64,000 nt of DNA from Deltaproteobacteria bacterium (lineage in GTDB: Bacteria > Desulfobacterota > Desulfobacteria > Desulfobacterales > B30-G6). Position numbers and translations under genes: made by a program. Where the stretch lies: assembly GCA_022340465.1 (NCBI GenBank), contig JAJDNW010000020.1, positions 1 to 64,000 on the forward strand. Reading direction: 5' to 3'. The notes under the pieces are model-generated. The model searched no databases. It was not told the DNA's origin and saw only the letters and a list, made by a program, of their open reading frames with translations. This document shows positions 54,128 through 63,082 of this stretch, piece after piece; position 1 is the first letter of the stretch; each line of letters begins with the position of its first letter.

Positions 54128-54813
54128 GAATCGTTCATTTTTTCCCAGGCAGCGAAATTGACCTCCACCTCGTACCTGTTTTGCAGATTTTCAAGCCAGG
54201 TTCGATAGGCTTTCTGGGCTTTCTGCCGTCTTACCAGCTTAACCACTTTGGCATCGATGTCGGGCTCGATCAGATGCCCCTCCTTCTCCGCGCCGTCAGA
54301 CGGATAAAGCGCCTCATATGCAGCCGTCATCTCTGCCGGCGTCAGGACCACAGACGCTTCCAGATCTTCACGCACCACTTTTTCCTCGAGCAGACGCGTA
54401 CGCAACTGCTCTTTCCAAACATCGTAGGAAATCGCCTGCTCCAATAGAACCTTTTTGAACTCACCGTCCGGATAGTCGGCCCTAATTCTGTCGACGGCGG
54501 CCTGCAGTTCCTCATCGGTAACTTCGAGGTTCATCTCCTCGGCCCTTTCGAGCAGAATCAGCTCCTCTGTCAGCTGATTAAGCAAGCGCAGCTTCAATTC
54601 CTTTTCCACCAGCGGGTCCGCCTGGGACTGTATCGGGGATTCAGCCGAGGCCGCATCGTACCGGCGATTGAATTCGGCCACCGATATCGAGCGGTCGTTG
54701 ACCCTGATCAGGGATTCGAACCTCGGCGGGGTCGACCGCTCGCTGCATCCGCCGACGGTCAGCAAAACAGCGCTCAACAGCGTTGCTATCAAACGGTACC
54801 AAGGCATTCCCAT
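54124..54813 (-). CDS. SurA-N-like periplasmic lipoprotein
   Basis: A 229-residue lipoprotein: the hydrophobic leader ends in TVGGCS, a workable lipobox with the lipidated Cys near residue 23. The body resembles the SurA/PrsA N-terminal helical domain (VNDRSISVAEFNRRYDA, LLNQLTEELILLERAEE) without a parvulin domain. It probably holds unfolded outer-membrane proteins for the adjacent SurA-type isomerase. Overlaps that gene by 4 bp and lies 59 bp after mfd. Confidence 0.82.
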   Translation of the reverse strand: MGMPWYRLIATLLSAVLLTVGGCSERSTPPRFESLIRVNDRSISVAEFNRRYDAASAESPIQSQADPLVEKELKLRLLNQLTEELILLERAEEMNLEVTDEELQAAVDRIRADYPDGEFKKVLLEQAISYDVWKEQLRTRLLEEKVVREDLEASVVLTPAEMTAAYEALYPSDGAEKEGHLIEPDIDAKVVKLVRRQKAQKAYRTWLENLQNRYEVEVNFAAWEKMNDS

Positions 54814-54872
54814 TCTAAAATCCGCGTTTCTTTGTTAACGTATGTTTCTAATTAAATTATGCATTTAGGTGA

Positions 54873-57800
54873 TCACGGGTTAACATGGCGGGCAATATCT
54901 TTCAAGATATTTTTCGCCTGGGTGAGACGGGCGTATGCGCCTTGATGAGAGAGATGCGCGTTCAATACATATCCCGGTGTCAGTCTGAAACGATCGCCGC
55001 CTGCCACGATCATGTCGGCCAGCCTCTCGGGGTTTTCCTGATGCGCTTCCGAGAAATGCACAGTCATATCGCTTCCGGCGATGTCCAGTCGCATGACCCC
55101 GGCATGCCGCGCCAGTATCTTCAGCATGATCTTCAATAGCAGGTTGCCGGCTTCGTCCGGCAGGTTGCCGAAGCGGTCGATCAACTCATTTTTAAGCGCG
55201 GTAATCTCCGCGATGTCGGTCATCTTTGCCAGGCGTCTGTATATGGAAAGCCGTTGATCGATATCTTCGATATAAGTCTCCGGAATGTAAGCCGAAAGGG
55301 CCATGTTGACTTCCGGCTCCAGCTGCGGGATGAGGCGCTCCCCTTTCAACTCGCTGATCGACTCCTCCATCAGTTTCAGAAACATGTCGTACCCCACCGC
55401 GGCGATGTGACCGGATTGCGAAGCACCCAGGATGGTACCGCCACCACGGATCTGGAGGTCGCTCATGGCAATTTGAAAACCGGCCCCCAAATCACTGTGC
55501 TCCATGAGGACCTTGAGCCGTTTCTGCGCATCCCTTCCTAAATAGCTTTCGTCCGGAATAAACAGATAGGCATAGGCCTGTTCCTCCGACCGCCCCACCC
55601 GTCCCCGCAGCTGATACATCTGTGCGAGACCGAACCGGTCGGCCCGGTTAATGATAATCGTGTTGGCGGAGGGGACGTCGAGACCCGACTCGATGATGGT
55701 CGTGCAGACCAGCATGTCGATGTCGCGGTCCATGAACCGCATCATCACCTTTTCGAGCTCCCTCTCCTCCATGCGGCCATGGGCGATGTCCAGCCGCACC
55801 TCGGGGACCAGGGTCTTCAAGTACCCGGCTGTCTTTTCTATGGTATTGATATTGTTGTGGACGAAAAACACCTGCCCTTTCCGCTTCAGCTCTTTCCGGA
55901 TCGCCTCCCTGGCGATGCCCTCATCGAACTCGCAGATATAGGTGATAATGGATCGGCGATATTCCGGCGGTGTCGCAATCAGTGAAATGTCGCGTATCCC
56001 CACCATGGACATGTGCAGGGTCCTGGGTATCGGCGTTGCCGTCAGCGCCAGGACATCGACGGTGCTGCGGATGCGTTTCAGTTTCTCCTTGTGGCGCACG
56101 CCGAAGCGCTGCTCCTCGTCCAGCACGAAAAGCCCCAGGTCCTTGAAGCCGACATCCTTCTGCAGCAGCCTGTGGGTGCCGATGACAATGTCGACTGCGC
56201 CCGATTTGAGTTCTTCCACGATCCGCTTCTGTTCGGCCTTCTTCCGAAACCGGCTCAGGCAGGCCACCCGAATGGGATAGCCGCTGAACCGCTCCGAAAA
56301 ACTGGCAAAATGCTGTTCGGCCAATACCGTGGTCGGCACCAGGACGGCAACCTGCTTGTTGTTGAACACCGCCATGAAAGCGGCCCGCATGGCGACTTCT
56401 GTTTTGCCGTAGCCCACGTCCCCGCACACCAGTCTGTCCATGGGAGTGGCCTTCTGCATGTCCTCGAGCACGTCCTGGATGGCCCCGCGCTGGTCGGCGG
56501 TCTCTTCGAACAGAAAGCCGGCTTCGAAGCCCCTCAGTTCACCTGTCACCGGCACGTGCTCGAAGCCCTCGTTGACCTTGCGCGCGGCATACAGTTTCAG
56601 CAGTTCACCGGCAATTTTTTCGGCCGATTTTTTCGCCTTGCGCTTGACCTTTGCCCAGGAAACCCCTCCCATTTTATCAAGCAGGGGAATGGTGCCCTCG
56701 ACTCCCATGTATTTTTTGATGAGGGCCATCCGGTCGACGGGAAGATAGAGTTTGTCTCCATCCCGGTACTCTATCAGCAGAAAATCGTTGTCCACTCCCG
56801 ACAGGTTCATCTTTTCAAGGCACTTGTATTGACCGATACCGTGTTCTTCATGCACCACCAGATCACCGCTCTTGAGATCCTCGAAAGCCAGGATCTGACG
56901 GTTCGCCAACCCGCTGCCCCCCTTTTGGCGATGCCTGCGGGCGCCGAATATCTCATCCTCGGCAACCACGGCCACCCGCTCCCCCGCCCACACAAAACCT
57001 GTGGAAAGCGCACCTCTGCACAGGAACACGCGCCCGTCCCTCCCAGCGATTCCCCTCAGCCAATAGGGAAAAGAGGTTTCATAACGGACGGCGATCCCGT
57101 AAGGTTCGATCAGCGTCTGCAACCCTTTCAGCCGGGCGTCCGTCGCGCACACCAGAACGGTCATGAAGCCGTCTTTTTGCCTTTCCTCCAGCCATGTTAT
57201 CAATGGCGATCCCGCACGATCCACATGGGCGGGATTTCTCAGTTCGGCGGTCAACACGGCATTGTTTTCAATATGGAAGGGGTAGGTCCTTTTCCCGGCG
57301 TCATCGCCGTCTTCTTCCCTCACCACCGACAGCATCCTGAAAGCCAGGGGCAGGGTCTTGGCAAAGGTTTCCTTCAGTTCGGGCCAATCGAAATACATCC
57401 TGGTCGGCTCAACGGCAAAAGAGCCGTCGGCGATCGACGCTTCGAAGTTCGTGTCCACCTGATCCTGCGCTTCTCCGGCACTCTTTTCCATGAGTTCGTC
57501 ATCGACGGAGACCCACAGGGTTTCCTCCGGAACATATTCGAAAAGGGATGACAGCCGGGGATAAATCAATCCGAGAAAACTTTCGATGCCGTTGAAGAGA
57601 CCCTCCTCCCGGATGCGCTCAACAAGGTGCCTGACCTCGGTCACCGGCAGGCCCAACCCGGCGCCCTGCTTTCTTACCCGGGAGATCAGGGCCCGTTTGT
57701 CCTCTTCTTTCAGAATCACTTCTTTGGAGGGAATGACGACCGCTTCCTTCACCGGATTCAGGGTCCTCTGGCTGGCAGCCGAAAAAAAACGGATGCTTTC

Positions 57801-58403
57801 CACGAAATCACCGAAAAGCTCGATGCGCAGGGGATTCTCGTACAGCGGCGAAAACAGGTCGAGGATCCCTCCCCTCACACAGAAATCGCCCGGTTCCTCG
57901 ACGATGGTCGCGTGGGTGTATCCGCCTGCAATCAGCTTCGTCACCAGGTCATCCCTGTCGACCTCCTCCCCTTCGAGCACAATATCGGCGTAGGCCACCA
58001 GGGATGCTTTCGGAATGATCCTTTTCATCAGGGCGGCCACCGTTGTCACCACCACCGGCGCCTTTTCGCGCTGGGTCAGATTATAAAGCGTGCGCATCCT
58101 TGCCGCCGCGGTCTCATTGTGAGAGGCCAGAAATTTGAAAGGCAGAAGATTGTAGGGGGGAAAATATTCGACGATGTGGTCGGGATCGTTTCTCAAAAAA
58201 AAGAGCAGGTCATCACGGAACGCGAGGGCACTTTTCGGAGAGGCCGCGACCACAACCATGGGACGTTTCAATTCTTCATACAGGCGGGCCACGGTATAGG
58301 CCTTTTCCGCGCCTGAAAACCCGGTGCAGTTCAGGGCGGTCGTTCTTGCGGGAATGGCCCGCAGCAGCGTATCGACTGTAAATTTTCCTTGATTTTGATG
58401 CAT
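54873..58403 (-). CDS. mfd: transcription-repair coupling factor Mfd
   Basis: A 1176-residue ATP-dependent translocase that removes stalled RNA polymerase and recruits UvrA. The UvrB-like N-terminal region (1-350), an RNA-polymerase-interacting CarD-like domain (about 490-560: GDLVVHEEHGIGQYKCLEKM), the helicase core with CGDVGYGKTEVAMRAA and DEEQRFGVRHKE, and the C-terminal TRCF domain are in order. Length is typical. It is divergent from the tRNA gene. Confidence 0.97.
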   Translation of the reverse strand: MHQNQGKFTVDTLLRAIPARTTALNCTGFSGAEKAYTVARLYEELKRPMVVVAASPKSALAFRDDLLFFLRNDPDHIVEYFPPYNLLPFKFLASHNETAAARMRTLYNLTQREKAPVVVTTVAALMKRIIPKASLVAYADIVLEGEEVDRDDLVTKLIAGGYTHATIVEEPGDFCVRGGILDLFSPLYENPLRIELFGDFVESIRFFSAASQRTLNPVKEAVVIPSKEVILKEEDKRALISRVRKQGAGLGLPVTEVRHLVERIREEGLFNGIESFLGLIYPRLSSLFEYVPEETLWVSVDDELMEKSAGEAQDQVDTNFEASIADGSFAVEPTRMYFDWPELKETFAKTLPLAFRMLSVVREEDGDDAGKRTYPFHIENNAVLTAELRNPAHVDRAGSPLITWLEERQKDGFMTVLVCATDARLKGLQTLIEPYGIAVRYETSFPYWLRGIAGRDGRVFLCRGALSTGFVWAGERVAVVAEDEIFGARRHRQKGGSGLANRQILAFEDLKSGDLVVHEEHGIGQYKCLEKMNLSGVDNDFLLIEYRDGDKLYLPVDRMALIKKYMGVEGTIPLLDKMGGVSWAKVKRKAKKSAEKIAGELLKLYAARKVNEGFEHVPVTGELRGFEAGFLFEETADQRGAIQDVLEDMQKATPMDRLVCGDVGYGKTEVAMRAAFMAVFNNKQVAVLVPTTVLAEQHFASFSERFSGYPIRVACLSRFRKKAEQKRIVEELKSGAVDIVIGTHRLLQKDVGFKDLGLFVLDEEQRFGVRHKEKLKRIRSTVDVLALTATPIPRTLHMSMVGIRDISLIATPPEYRRSIITYICEFDEGIAREAIRKELKRKGQVFFVHNNINTIEKTAGYLKTLVPEVRLDIAHGRMEERELEKVMMRFMDRDIDMLVCTTIIESGLDVPSANTIIINRADRFGLAQMYQLRGRVGRSEEQAYAYLFIPDESYLGRDAQKRLKVLMEHSDLGAGFQIAMSDLQIRGGGTILGASQSGHIAAVGYDMFLKLMEESISELKGERLIPQLEPEVNMALSAYIPETYIEDIDQRLSIYRRLAKMTDIAEITALKNELIDRFGNLPDEAGNLLLKIMLKILARHAGVMRLDIAGSDMTVHFSEAHQENPERLADMIVAGGDRFRLTPGYVLNAHLSHQGAYARLTQAKNILKDIARHVNP

Positions 58404-58479
58404 AAACGAAGTAGTGCAATCTACTCTGCCATACGGTTTGAAACCGATGGGAGATGCAACGTTAAAAGAGATGCCGTCA

Positions 58480-58555
58480 GCCGATGTAGCTCAGCTGGTA
58501 GAGCAGCTGATTCGTAATCAGCAGGTCAGCGGTTCGAGTCCGCTCATCGGCTCCA
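58480..58555 (+). tRNA. tRNA-Thr (anticodon CGT)
   Basis: A 76-base cloverleaf: acceptor GCCGATG pairs with CATCGGC, D-arm GCTC..GAGC, anticodon stem GCTGA/TCAGC with loop TTCGTAA (anticodon CGT, reading ACG), and T-arm AGCGG TTCGAGT CCGCT. The terminal CCA is encoded. It is a single tRNA divergent from mfd and is followed by a terminator. Confidence 0.97.
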
Positions 58556-58563
58556 ATAAAATC

Positions 58564-58606
58564 AGGGGATTACAGGCATTTACGCCTGTTGTCCCCTTTC
58601 GTTTTT
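58564..58606 (+). terminator. terminator of tRNA-Thr
   Basis: AGGGGATTACAGGC (58564-58577) pairs, with two mismatches, with GCCTGTTGTCCCCT (58584-58597), followed by TTCGTTTTT. It lies 9 bases after the tRNA. Confidence 0.8.
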
Positions 58607-58658
58607 CGCGCATAATAGCGCATATTAGACTCAAAATCGACAGTTTTGTGTATAAAGG

Positions 58659-59183
58659 CTACGAAGCACTCACTGCCCTGATCAGTTCTTCCATTGCATG
58701 TTGTGCAATCGTCCGCATTTCGTCGTCGGTCCGGTCCTGAATGGGATGGCGTACAAACACGACCGCCGGATCATACCCCAAAGCCAGGGCCTGGGCCTCT
58801 CCAGCAGCCTTGAACTCCGATGAGGCCACATATACGCCCGGAACGCCCCGGCCTTCCAATTCCACGATATCGTGCACACTGCACGACGTGCACGACCCTC
58901 AGTCCGCAAGGGCTTCAATGACCAGGTCGCATTGTGTGCTGATTTTCTGCTGAAGTTCCACGGGGGCTGTTCTTGCAAAGGTTGGTTTCTGATATCGTTT
59001 GACCTTCATGCCCTTTCCGGAAAGCCGGGCCTCGATTTCGTCTAAAAATATGTCCCCGCGGGCCTTCGAGATGTCCAGCAGGCCCACCGTAAGCCCCTGA
59101 AGATCCGCGGGCCTGGGCAACCTTTTCCGCCTTTCAGGGGCGTTTTCAGATGTCGGGTCCAGCAGAATGGTTGTTTTCGTCAC
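58659..59183 (-). CDS. UGSC-family selenoprotein (selenocysteine at an in-frame TGA)
   Basis: A 174-residue protein read through one TGA (58899-58901), which encodes Sec95. Upstream of it the frame reads ...VIEALAD and downstream GSCTSCSVHDIVELEGRGVP, giving the motif U-G-S-C-T-S-C, the hallmark of the UGSC (seleno)protein family as I recall it. A hairpin starts three bases after the TGA, where bacterial SECIS elements lie. The start is GTG at 59183, with AAAGGAGGT six bases upstream, and overlaps the stop of the thioredoxin-like gene (GTGA). A thiol/selenol redox role is inferred from the motif; the reaction is unknown. An annotation treating TGA as stop would report two fragments. Confidence 0.88.
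58870..58895 (-). promoter_or_regulatory. candidate SECIS hairpin
   Basis: On the minus strand TCGTGCAC (58895-58888) pairs perfectly with GTGCACGA (58877-58870) around the 10-base loop GTCGTGCAGT. The loop starts 12 bases after the TGA, the expected spacing for a bacterial selenocysteine insertion element. Confidence 0.75.
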
Positions 59184-60619
59184 GATCGGACCTCCTTTGT
59201 TACGGATTGGCTCCCCTTGGGACCGCTGGCTACCCACCCCCCGATGATGGCGGAAAATAGCCCGGCGGTTCCGCCGGCATGAACGATGTGAAGTCCGTCC
59301 GGCCGGAATTTGGGCAGGGTTGCCTCCTTCAGTGCCTCGGGAACGCCTTCGGCTATGCCGCCTGCCCCGCGAACCAGGTCCGCTCCGGGAAATTGGAGCA
59401 GGCCGTCCAACTCCTCCCTCAGTCTCGATTTTGTCCATCCCGCCCTGCTGAATATGCGGCCGTGTTCAGGGGACACCACCAGCATGGCGTCAGCGGCCAT
59501 GGGGATCTTGGGATGTGCCACGTTTCGAAGGCACAGGGCATAGGTCCGCGCAAGGGATTCGGGCGTGCGGGACAGCTGATCAAAAACGGCCTGAACCCCG
59601 TCTCCAGCGAACAGGGTCACCGTAGATGCGTCTTTTGTAAATCCTCGCTCAACGCTCAGCGGTTCCCATGGCGAATCGTCTTCCTTCTCCGCAAAACAGA
59701 AGGTGTACTTGCCGGGGTTTCCCAGCGTTGAGCGGTCGATCTCGTCCGGCCGGCCCCCGCCTACATTTCGAACCACCAGCTGCAGGGTGCGGCCGATGGT
59801 GGCATTGGCCCGGTTTCCCTGACCCAGGGCGTTGACACCCGAATTCATGCCGATGGCTTTGGTCACGGGGCCGTTGACGACCACCACCGGCCCTGAGAAA
59901 TAGGTTGTGGCCAGTAGACCATGCAGGCAGAAGTCGTCTATTAAAGCCGCTTCAACAGCAGCGAGCACGACCGGCATATACTCCGGCTTGCACCCGGCCA
60001 TGACTGCGTTGATTGCCACTTTTTCCACGGTACAGGGTGCCTGGTTGGGAGGGATGCGGCCCACAACCTCGTCCGCTGCCCGGTCGGTGCCCCGGAGCAT
60101 GCGGACCACGCGGACCTCGGTGGGCGGAACCACGGGCAGTCCGTCGGTCCACCCGCGGGTAAAACAAGTCTCCACATCGTCTTCCAGCTGCGGAGATTCA
60201 ATGCGCCTCGAAGCCAGGGGGACCTTGCCGAACCGCACGGCCAGTTCCTCGGCAATGCCGGGTTCCACATTTTTCGCTCCGCACCCCGGCCGAAACTCGG
60301 GCAGGTCACCGCCCAGACCGTCCATGCCGGACAGCCTCCGCCATTCGGCCCTGTCCCATCCCACGGCGCGCCCTGTCTCTTGGCCGTCCTCCATTCTGAT
60401 CAGCGTGGGGACCGTTTCAATATCGAAGTAAAAGGAGGTTTCCAGTGCCGTATCGTCGATCACGCCCGGCAATCCCTCGGGAAACCCGGGATCATCTTGG
60501 CAATAAATGGTGAGCGCCGCAATGGCTTCGGCGATCTCCTTCATGGCGGGCACGACCGTGGCGCAAGTCTCGCACGCCCGCTTGCAAAACACAATGTACC
60601 CATCCGGCGGTTTTTCCAT
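59180..60619 (-). CDS. thioredoxin-like protein with a large unknown C-terminal domain
   Basis: A 479-residue cytoplasmic protein. Residues 1-100 look like a thioredoxin fold: strand YIVFC, the cysteine motif Cys12..Cys16-Glu-Thr-Cys19, and a cis-Pro-type VPTLI. Residues 140-479 form a domain I do not recognise by name (GWTDGLPVVPPTEVRV, GPVVVVNGPVTKAIGMNSGVNALG, VHAGGTAGLFSAIIGGW). Its stop overlaps the GTG of the UGSC selenoprotein by 4 bp, so the two are made together and probably exchange electrons or form one complex (inference). GGGAG precedes the ATG. Confidence 0.8.
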   Translation of the reverse strand: MEKPPDGYIVFCKRACETCATVVPAMKEIAEAIAALTIYCQDDPGFPEGLPGVIDDTALETSFYFDIETVPTLIRMEDGQETGRAVGWDRAEWRRLSGMDGLGGDLPEFRPGCGAKNVEPGIAEELAVRFGKVPLASRRIESPQLEDDVETCFTRGWTDGLPVVPPTEVRVVRMLRGTDRAADEVVGRIPPNQAPCTVEKVAINAVMAGCKPEYMPVVLAAVEAALIDDFCLHGLLATTYFSGPVVVVNGPVTKAIGMNSGVNALGQGNRANATIGRTLQLVVRNVGGGRPDEIDRSTLGNPGKYTFCFAEKEDDSPWEPLSVERGFTKDASTVTLFAGDGVQAVFDQLSRTPESLARTYALCLRNVAHPKIPMAADAMLVVSPEHGRIFSRAGWTKSRLREELDGLLQFPGADLVRGAGGIAEGVPEALKEATLPKFRPDGLHIVHAGGTAGLFSAIIGGWVASGPKGSQSVTKEVRS

Positions 60620-60998
60620 GGATCGACTCCCAATTCAGTATTCGCTTTACAACCCGCCCTGTCCCGCCCCGCACGCGGGCACCTGATGTTTCACATCGAT
60701 CTCATGCTTCCGAACGGCAGTGGCCTCAAAGGTTGGGTCACCTGAAGGGCGAGTTAAGCAATCGTCAAAAGTTGGAAATAAATTAGACATCAGGCTGCCC
60801 GAGCGAGCGAATAGGGTAAACCGCAATAAACCTCATTCTGGGTTTTAACGTCTAGGGAAGAATGTCCCCTTTTGCGATTATAGCCACTGATCCAGATCAT
60901 TCGGCTAATCGCTCTCTGGATAGCGCTGACACTATACTGTGTGTCCTGCCTGCGCAGGAATAACAAAGGGTTTAAGTTAAAACTCCGCGGTCCCTGCA
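60620..60998. other. spacer between the thioredoxin-like gene and hcp
   Basis: About 380 bp holding a decayed transposase fragment (60790-60999) and otherwise no supported feature. Confidence 0.5.
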
Positions 60999-60999
60999 T
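60790..60999 (-). pseudogene. transposase C-terminal fragment (IS3/integrase-core-like)
   Basis: The frame ends IWISGYNRKRGHSSLDVKTQ, matching the conserved tail of IS3-type DDE transposases (YN..R.H..L). The catalytic core and the element ends are missing, so it is a relic. The first ~25 codons may not belong to it. Confidence 0.6.
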
Positions 61000-62642
61000 T
61001 AATTACCAGCCATCATCGCTGCAATGTCGTCGTCCACATCGCCGATCTGTTTGATGTCAAAGTTTTCCACCAGGACCTTGAGCACATTGGGAGAAACAAA
61101 CCCCGGCAGGGTGGGCCCGAGCCTAATCCCCTTGATGTTCAAAGACAGCAGGGCTAAAAGGACGGCCACTGCCTTCTGCTCATACCAGCCGATGTCGAAA
61201 GACAACGGCAGATCATTGATGTGATCCAGTCCAAAAGCGTCTCTGAGTTTCATGGCGATAACCGCTAACGAGTAGGAGTCATTGCACTGGCCGGCATCCA
61301 ACACCCTGGGGATGCCCCCGATATCGCCGAGATTCAGTTTGTTGTACCTGTATTTGGCGCACCCGGCAGTCAGGATCACGGTGTCTCGAGGCAGCTTTTG
61401 CGCCACCTCGGTAAAATAGGACCGGTTCTTCATCCTTCCATCACACCCGGCCATGACAATAAAGCGTTTGATGGCGCCCGATTTTACCGCTTCAATCACT
61501 TTGTCTGCCAGAGCCAGCACCTGGTTGTGGGCGAAACCGCCAACGAGCGTACCGGTCTCGATCTCCTGCGGGGCTTCGCATTGCGCAGCGCGTTCGATCA
61601 ATGCGCTGAAATCCTTGGCCGCTCCATTTTGCCGGTCGGCAATATGGGGCGCCCCTGGATACCCTGCGGCCCCGGTCGTAAAGATCCTTTCGCCGTACGT
61701 ATTTTTCTTTTTGATGGGGATAACACAGTTGGTGGTCATCAGGATCGCGCCGTTAAAGGTTTCAAAATCCTGGTTTTGGTGCCACCAGGAGCTGCCATAG
61801 TTTCCCTTCAAGTGGGCAAATTTCTTTAGCCCTGGGTAATAATGGGCCGGCAGCATCTCGCTGTGGGTGTAGACATCGATGCCTTTGCCCTCGGTCTGGG
61901 CCAACAATTCTTCCAGGTCCTTGAGGTCGTGCCCACTGACCAAAATTCCGGGATTGGTGCCGACACCCAAATTAACTTCGGTTATCTCCGGGTGTCCGTA
62001 TGCGGTCGTGTTGGCTTCATCCAATGCAGCCATGGTTGAAACGGCGCATTCACCTGTTTTCAACACCATGGCGACCATTTCATCGGTGGACAGCGTTTCC
62101 GTCGTAGACGCCAGCCCCTCGATCAATTGGGCATATATTTCTTTTTTCTCGACCCCCAGCATGGCCGCATGGTGGGCGTAGGCGCTGATGCCCTTCGATC
62201 CGAAAACGACGATTTCCCTGAGGGAGCGCACATCTTCATCTTCCGTGGACAAAATGCCGACGGTCTTGGCTTTTTCCTGGAACTGTGACGCATCTTCGTT
62301 GATGTAATTGGCTGCATCGTGAAGGTTATCAGGCAAGGCAGCCACGAGAGACGCTTTCAGTTCAGCCTTAAATGCCTGGGTTTCCTTTACACAGGCGGTA
62401 AGGGCCTCGTTGTCGAAATTGGCATTGGTGATGGTTGTAAACAAAGCAGCTGTAATGATGCGACCAGCATCCTCGATCTTGTCTATGCCGGATCGACTCC
62501 CAAGCTTTGCAAGGACTGCAATCCCCTTGCAATGGAAAATAATTAAATCCTGAAGGTTAGCTGTTGTTTCTTCCTTCCCGCATACTCCCCGGATGGTGCA
62601 CCCCGTTCCTTTTGCTGTTTCCTGACATTGAAAACAAAACAT
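60999..62642 (-). CDS. hcp: hybrid cluster protein (hydroxylamine/NO reductase)
   Basis: A 547-residue hybrid cluster protein (prismane protein), with hydroxylamine and nitric-oxide reductase activities and a role in nitrosative stress. The N-terminal cluster cysteines are Cys3, Cys6, Cys15 and Cys21. Hybrid-cluster ligand segments are visible: TTNCVIPIKKK, MAGCDGR, LTAGCAKYR and GQCNDSYS. GGGGAGGT precedes the ATG. No hcr reductase gene is adjacent, as expected for anaerobes that use other donors. Confidence 0.96.
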   Translation of the reverse strand: MFCFQCQETAKGTGCTIRGVCGKEETTANLQDLIIFHCKGIAVLAKLGSRSGIDKIEDAGRIITAALFTTITNANFDNEALTACVKETQAFKAELKASLVAALPDNLHDAANYINEDASQFQEKAKTVGILSTEDEDVRSLREIVVFGSKGISAYAHHAAMLGVEKKEIYAQLIEGLASTTETLSTDEMVAMVLKTGECAVSTMAALDEANTTAYGHPEITEVNLGVGTNPGILVSGHDLKDLEELLAQTEGKGIDVYTHSEMLPAHYYPGLKKFAHLKGNYGSSWWHQNQDFETFNGAILMTTNCVIPIKKKNTYGERIFTTGAAGYPGAPHIADRQNGAAKDFSALIERAAQCEAPQEIETGTLVGGFAHNQVLALADKVIEAVKSGAIKRFIVMAGCDGRMKNRSYFTEVAQKLPRDTVILTAGCAKYRYNKLNLGDIGGIPRVLDAGQCNDSYSLAVIAMKLRDAFGLDHINDLPLSFDIGWYEQKAVAVLLALLSLNIKGIRLGPTLPGFVSPNVLKVLVENFDIKQIGDVDDDIAAMMAGN

Positions 62643-63082
62643 TTTTTACCTCCCCTATGCATTGGCTTGATTTTCAACCCTGGAAAGAATTTTCTATTGT
62701 TTCGTCTCTAGTAAGACTTGAGGTGCACGGAATCGCTGAGATTATGTAATCAGGATACAACAACCCAATCAGAATTGTCAATCACACGAGAATCTATTTC
62801 CAGTGCGTTTGCATCTTATATAGTTCTTCAATCACTTCAGGGGCCAGAGGTTCTGTTTGGTGATGCATTGCCTCAGTGGACAAGGCTCGACCCGGCGGCA
62901 GCCGCGGTAAGGGTCTGAAAGGTGGCCTCTATCCCGACTCGAGGGCCGTTGAACCGAGATAACGAGCGCATTCCCTGCAGCTTGCTGCAGCGAAAGCGAG
63001 CGAATCATAATTGATAGAATTCCTTACGGTGAAGATTCCCCTTGAGCTTGCTGCGGGGAGTGTTCAATTGCGGTAATTGGAG
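62643..63082. other. spacer upstream of hcp with a REPIN-like element
   Basis: About 440 bp. The left 300 bases hold the hcp promoter region and nothing I can name; I did not find a confident FNR- or HcpR-type operator by eye. The right part is the 121-bp repeat copy 3, which abuts the truncated methyltransferase. Confidence 0.5.
62949..63069. repeat. 121-bp REPIN-like double-hairpin element, copy 3 (inverted)
   Basis: The reverse complement of this segment matches 52814-52934 almost base for base, including both hairpins and the AT-rich middle. Small differences (CTCGTT for CTCGCT, TTTCGCTGC for TTACCCTGC) slightly weaken the second hairpin. It ends 13 bp before the stop codon of the broken methyltransferase gene. 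Confidence 0.9.

Noticed and set aside
56013-57551. 512-residue open frame opposite mfd
   Set aside because: Antisense shadow of the highly conserved mfd gene.
58556-58660. Phage or island attachment site at the 3' end of tRNA-Thr
   Set aside because: No integrase gene, no direct repeat of the tRNA end and no foreign-looking block follows.
58899-58901. TGA read as a nonsense mutation giving a pseudogene
   Set aside because: The frame is intact on both sides, the motif around it is the UGSC hallmark, and a hairpin lies at SECIS distance. Selenocysteine is the better explanation.
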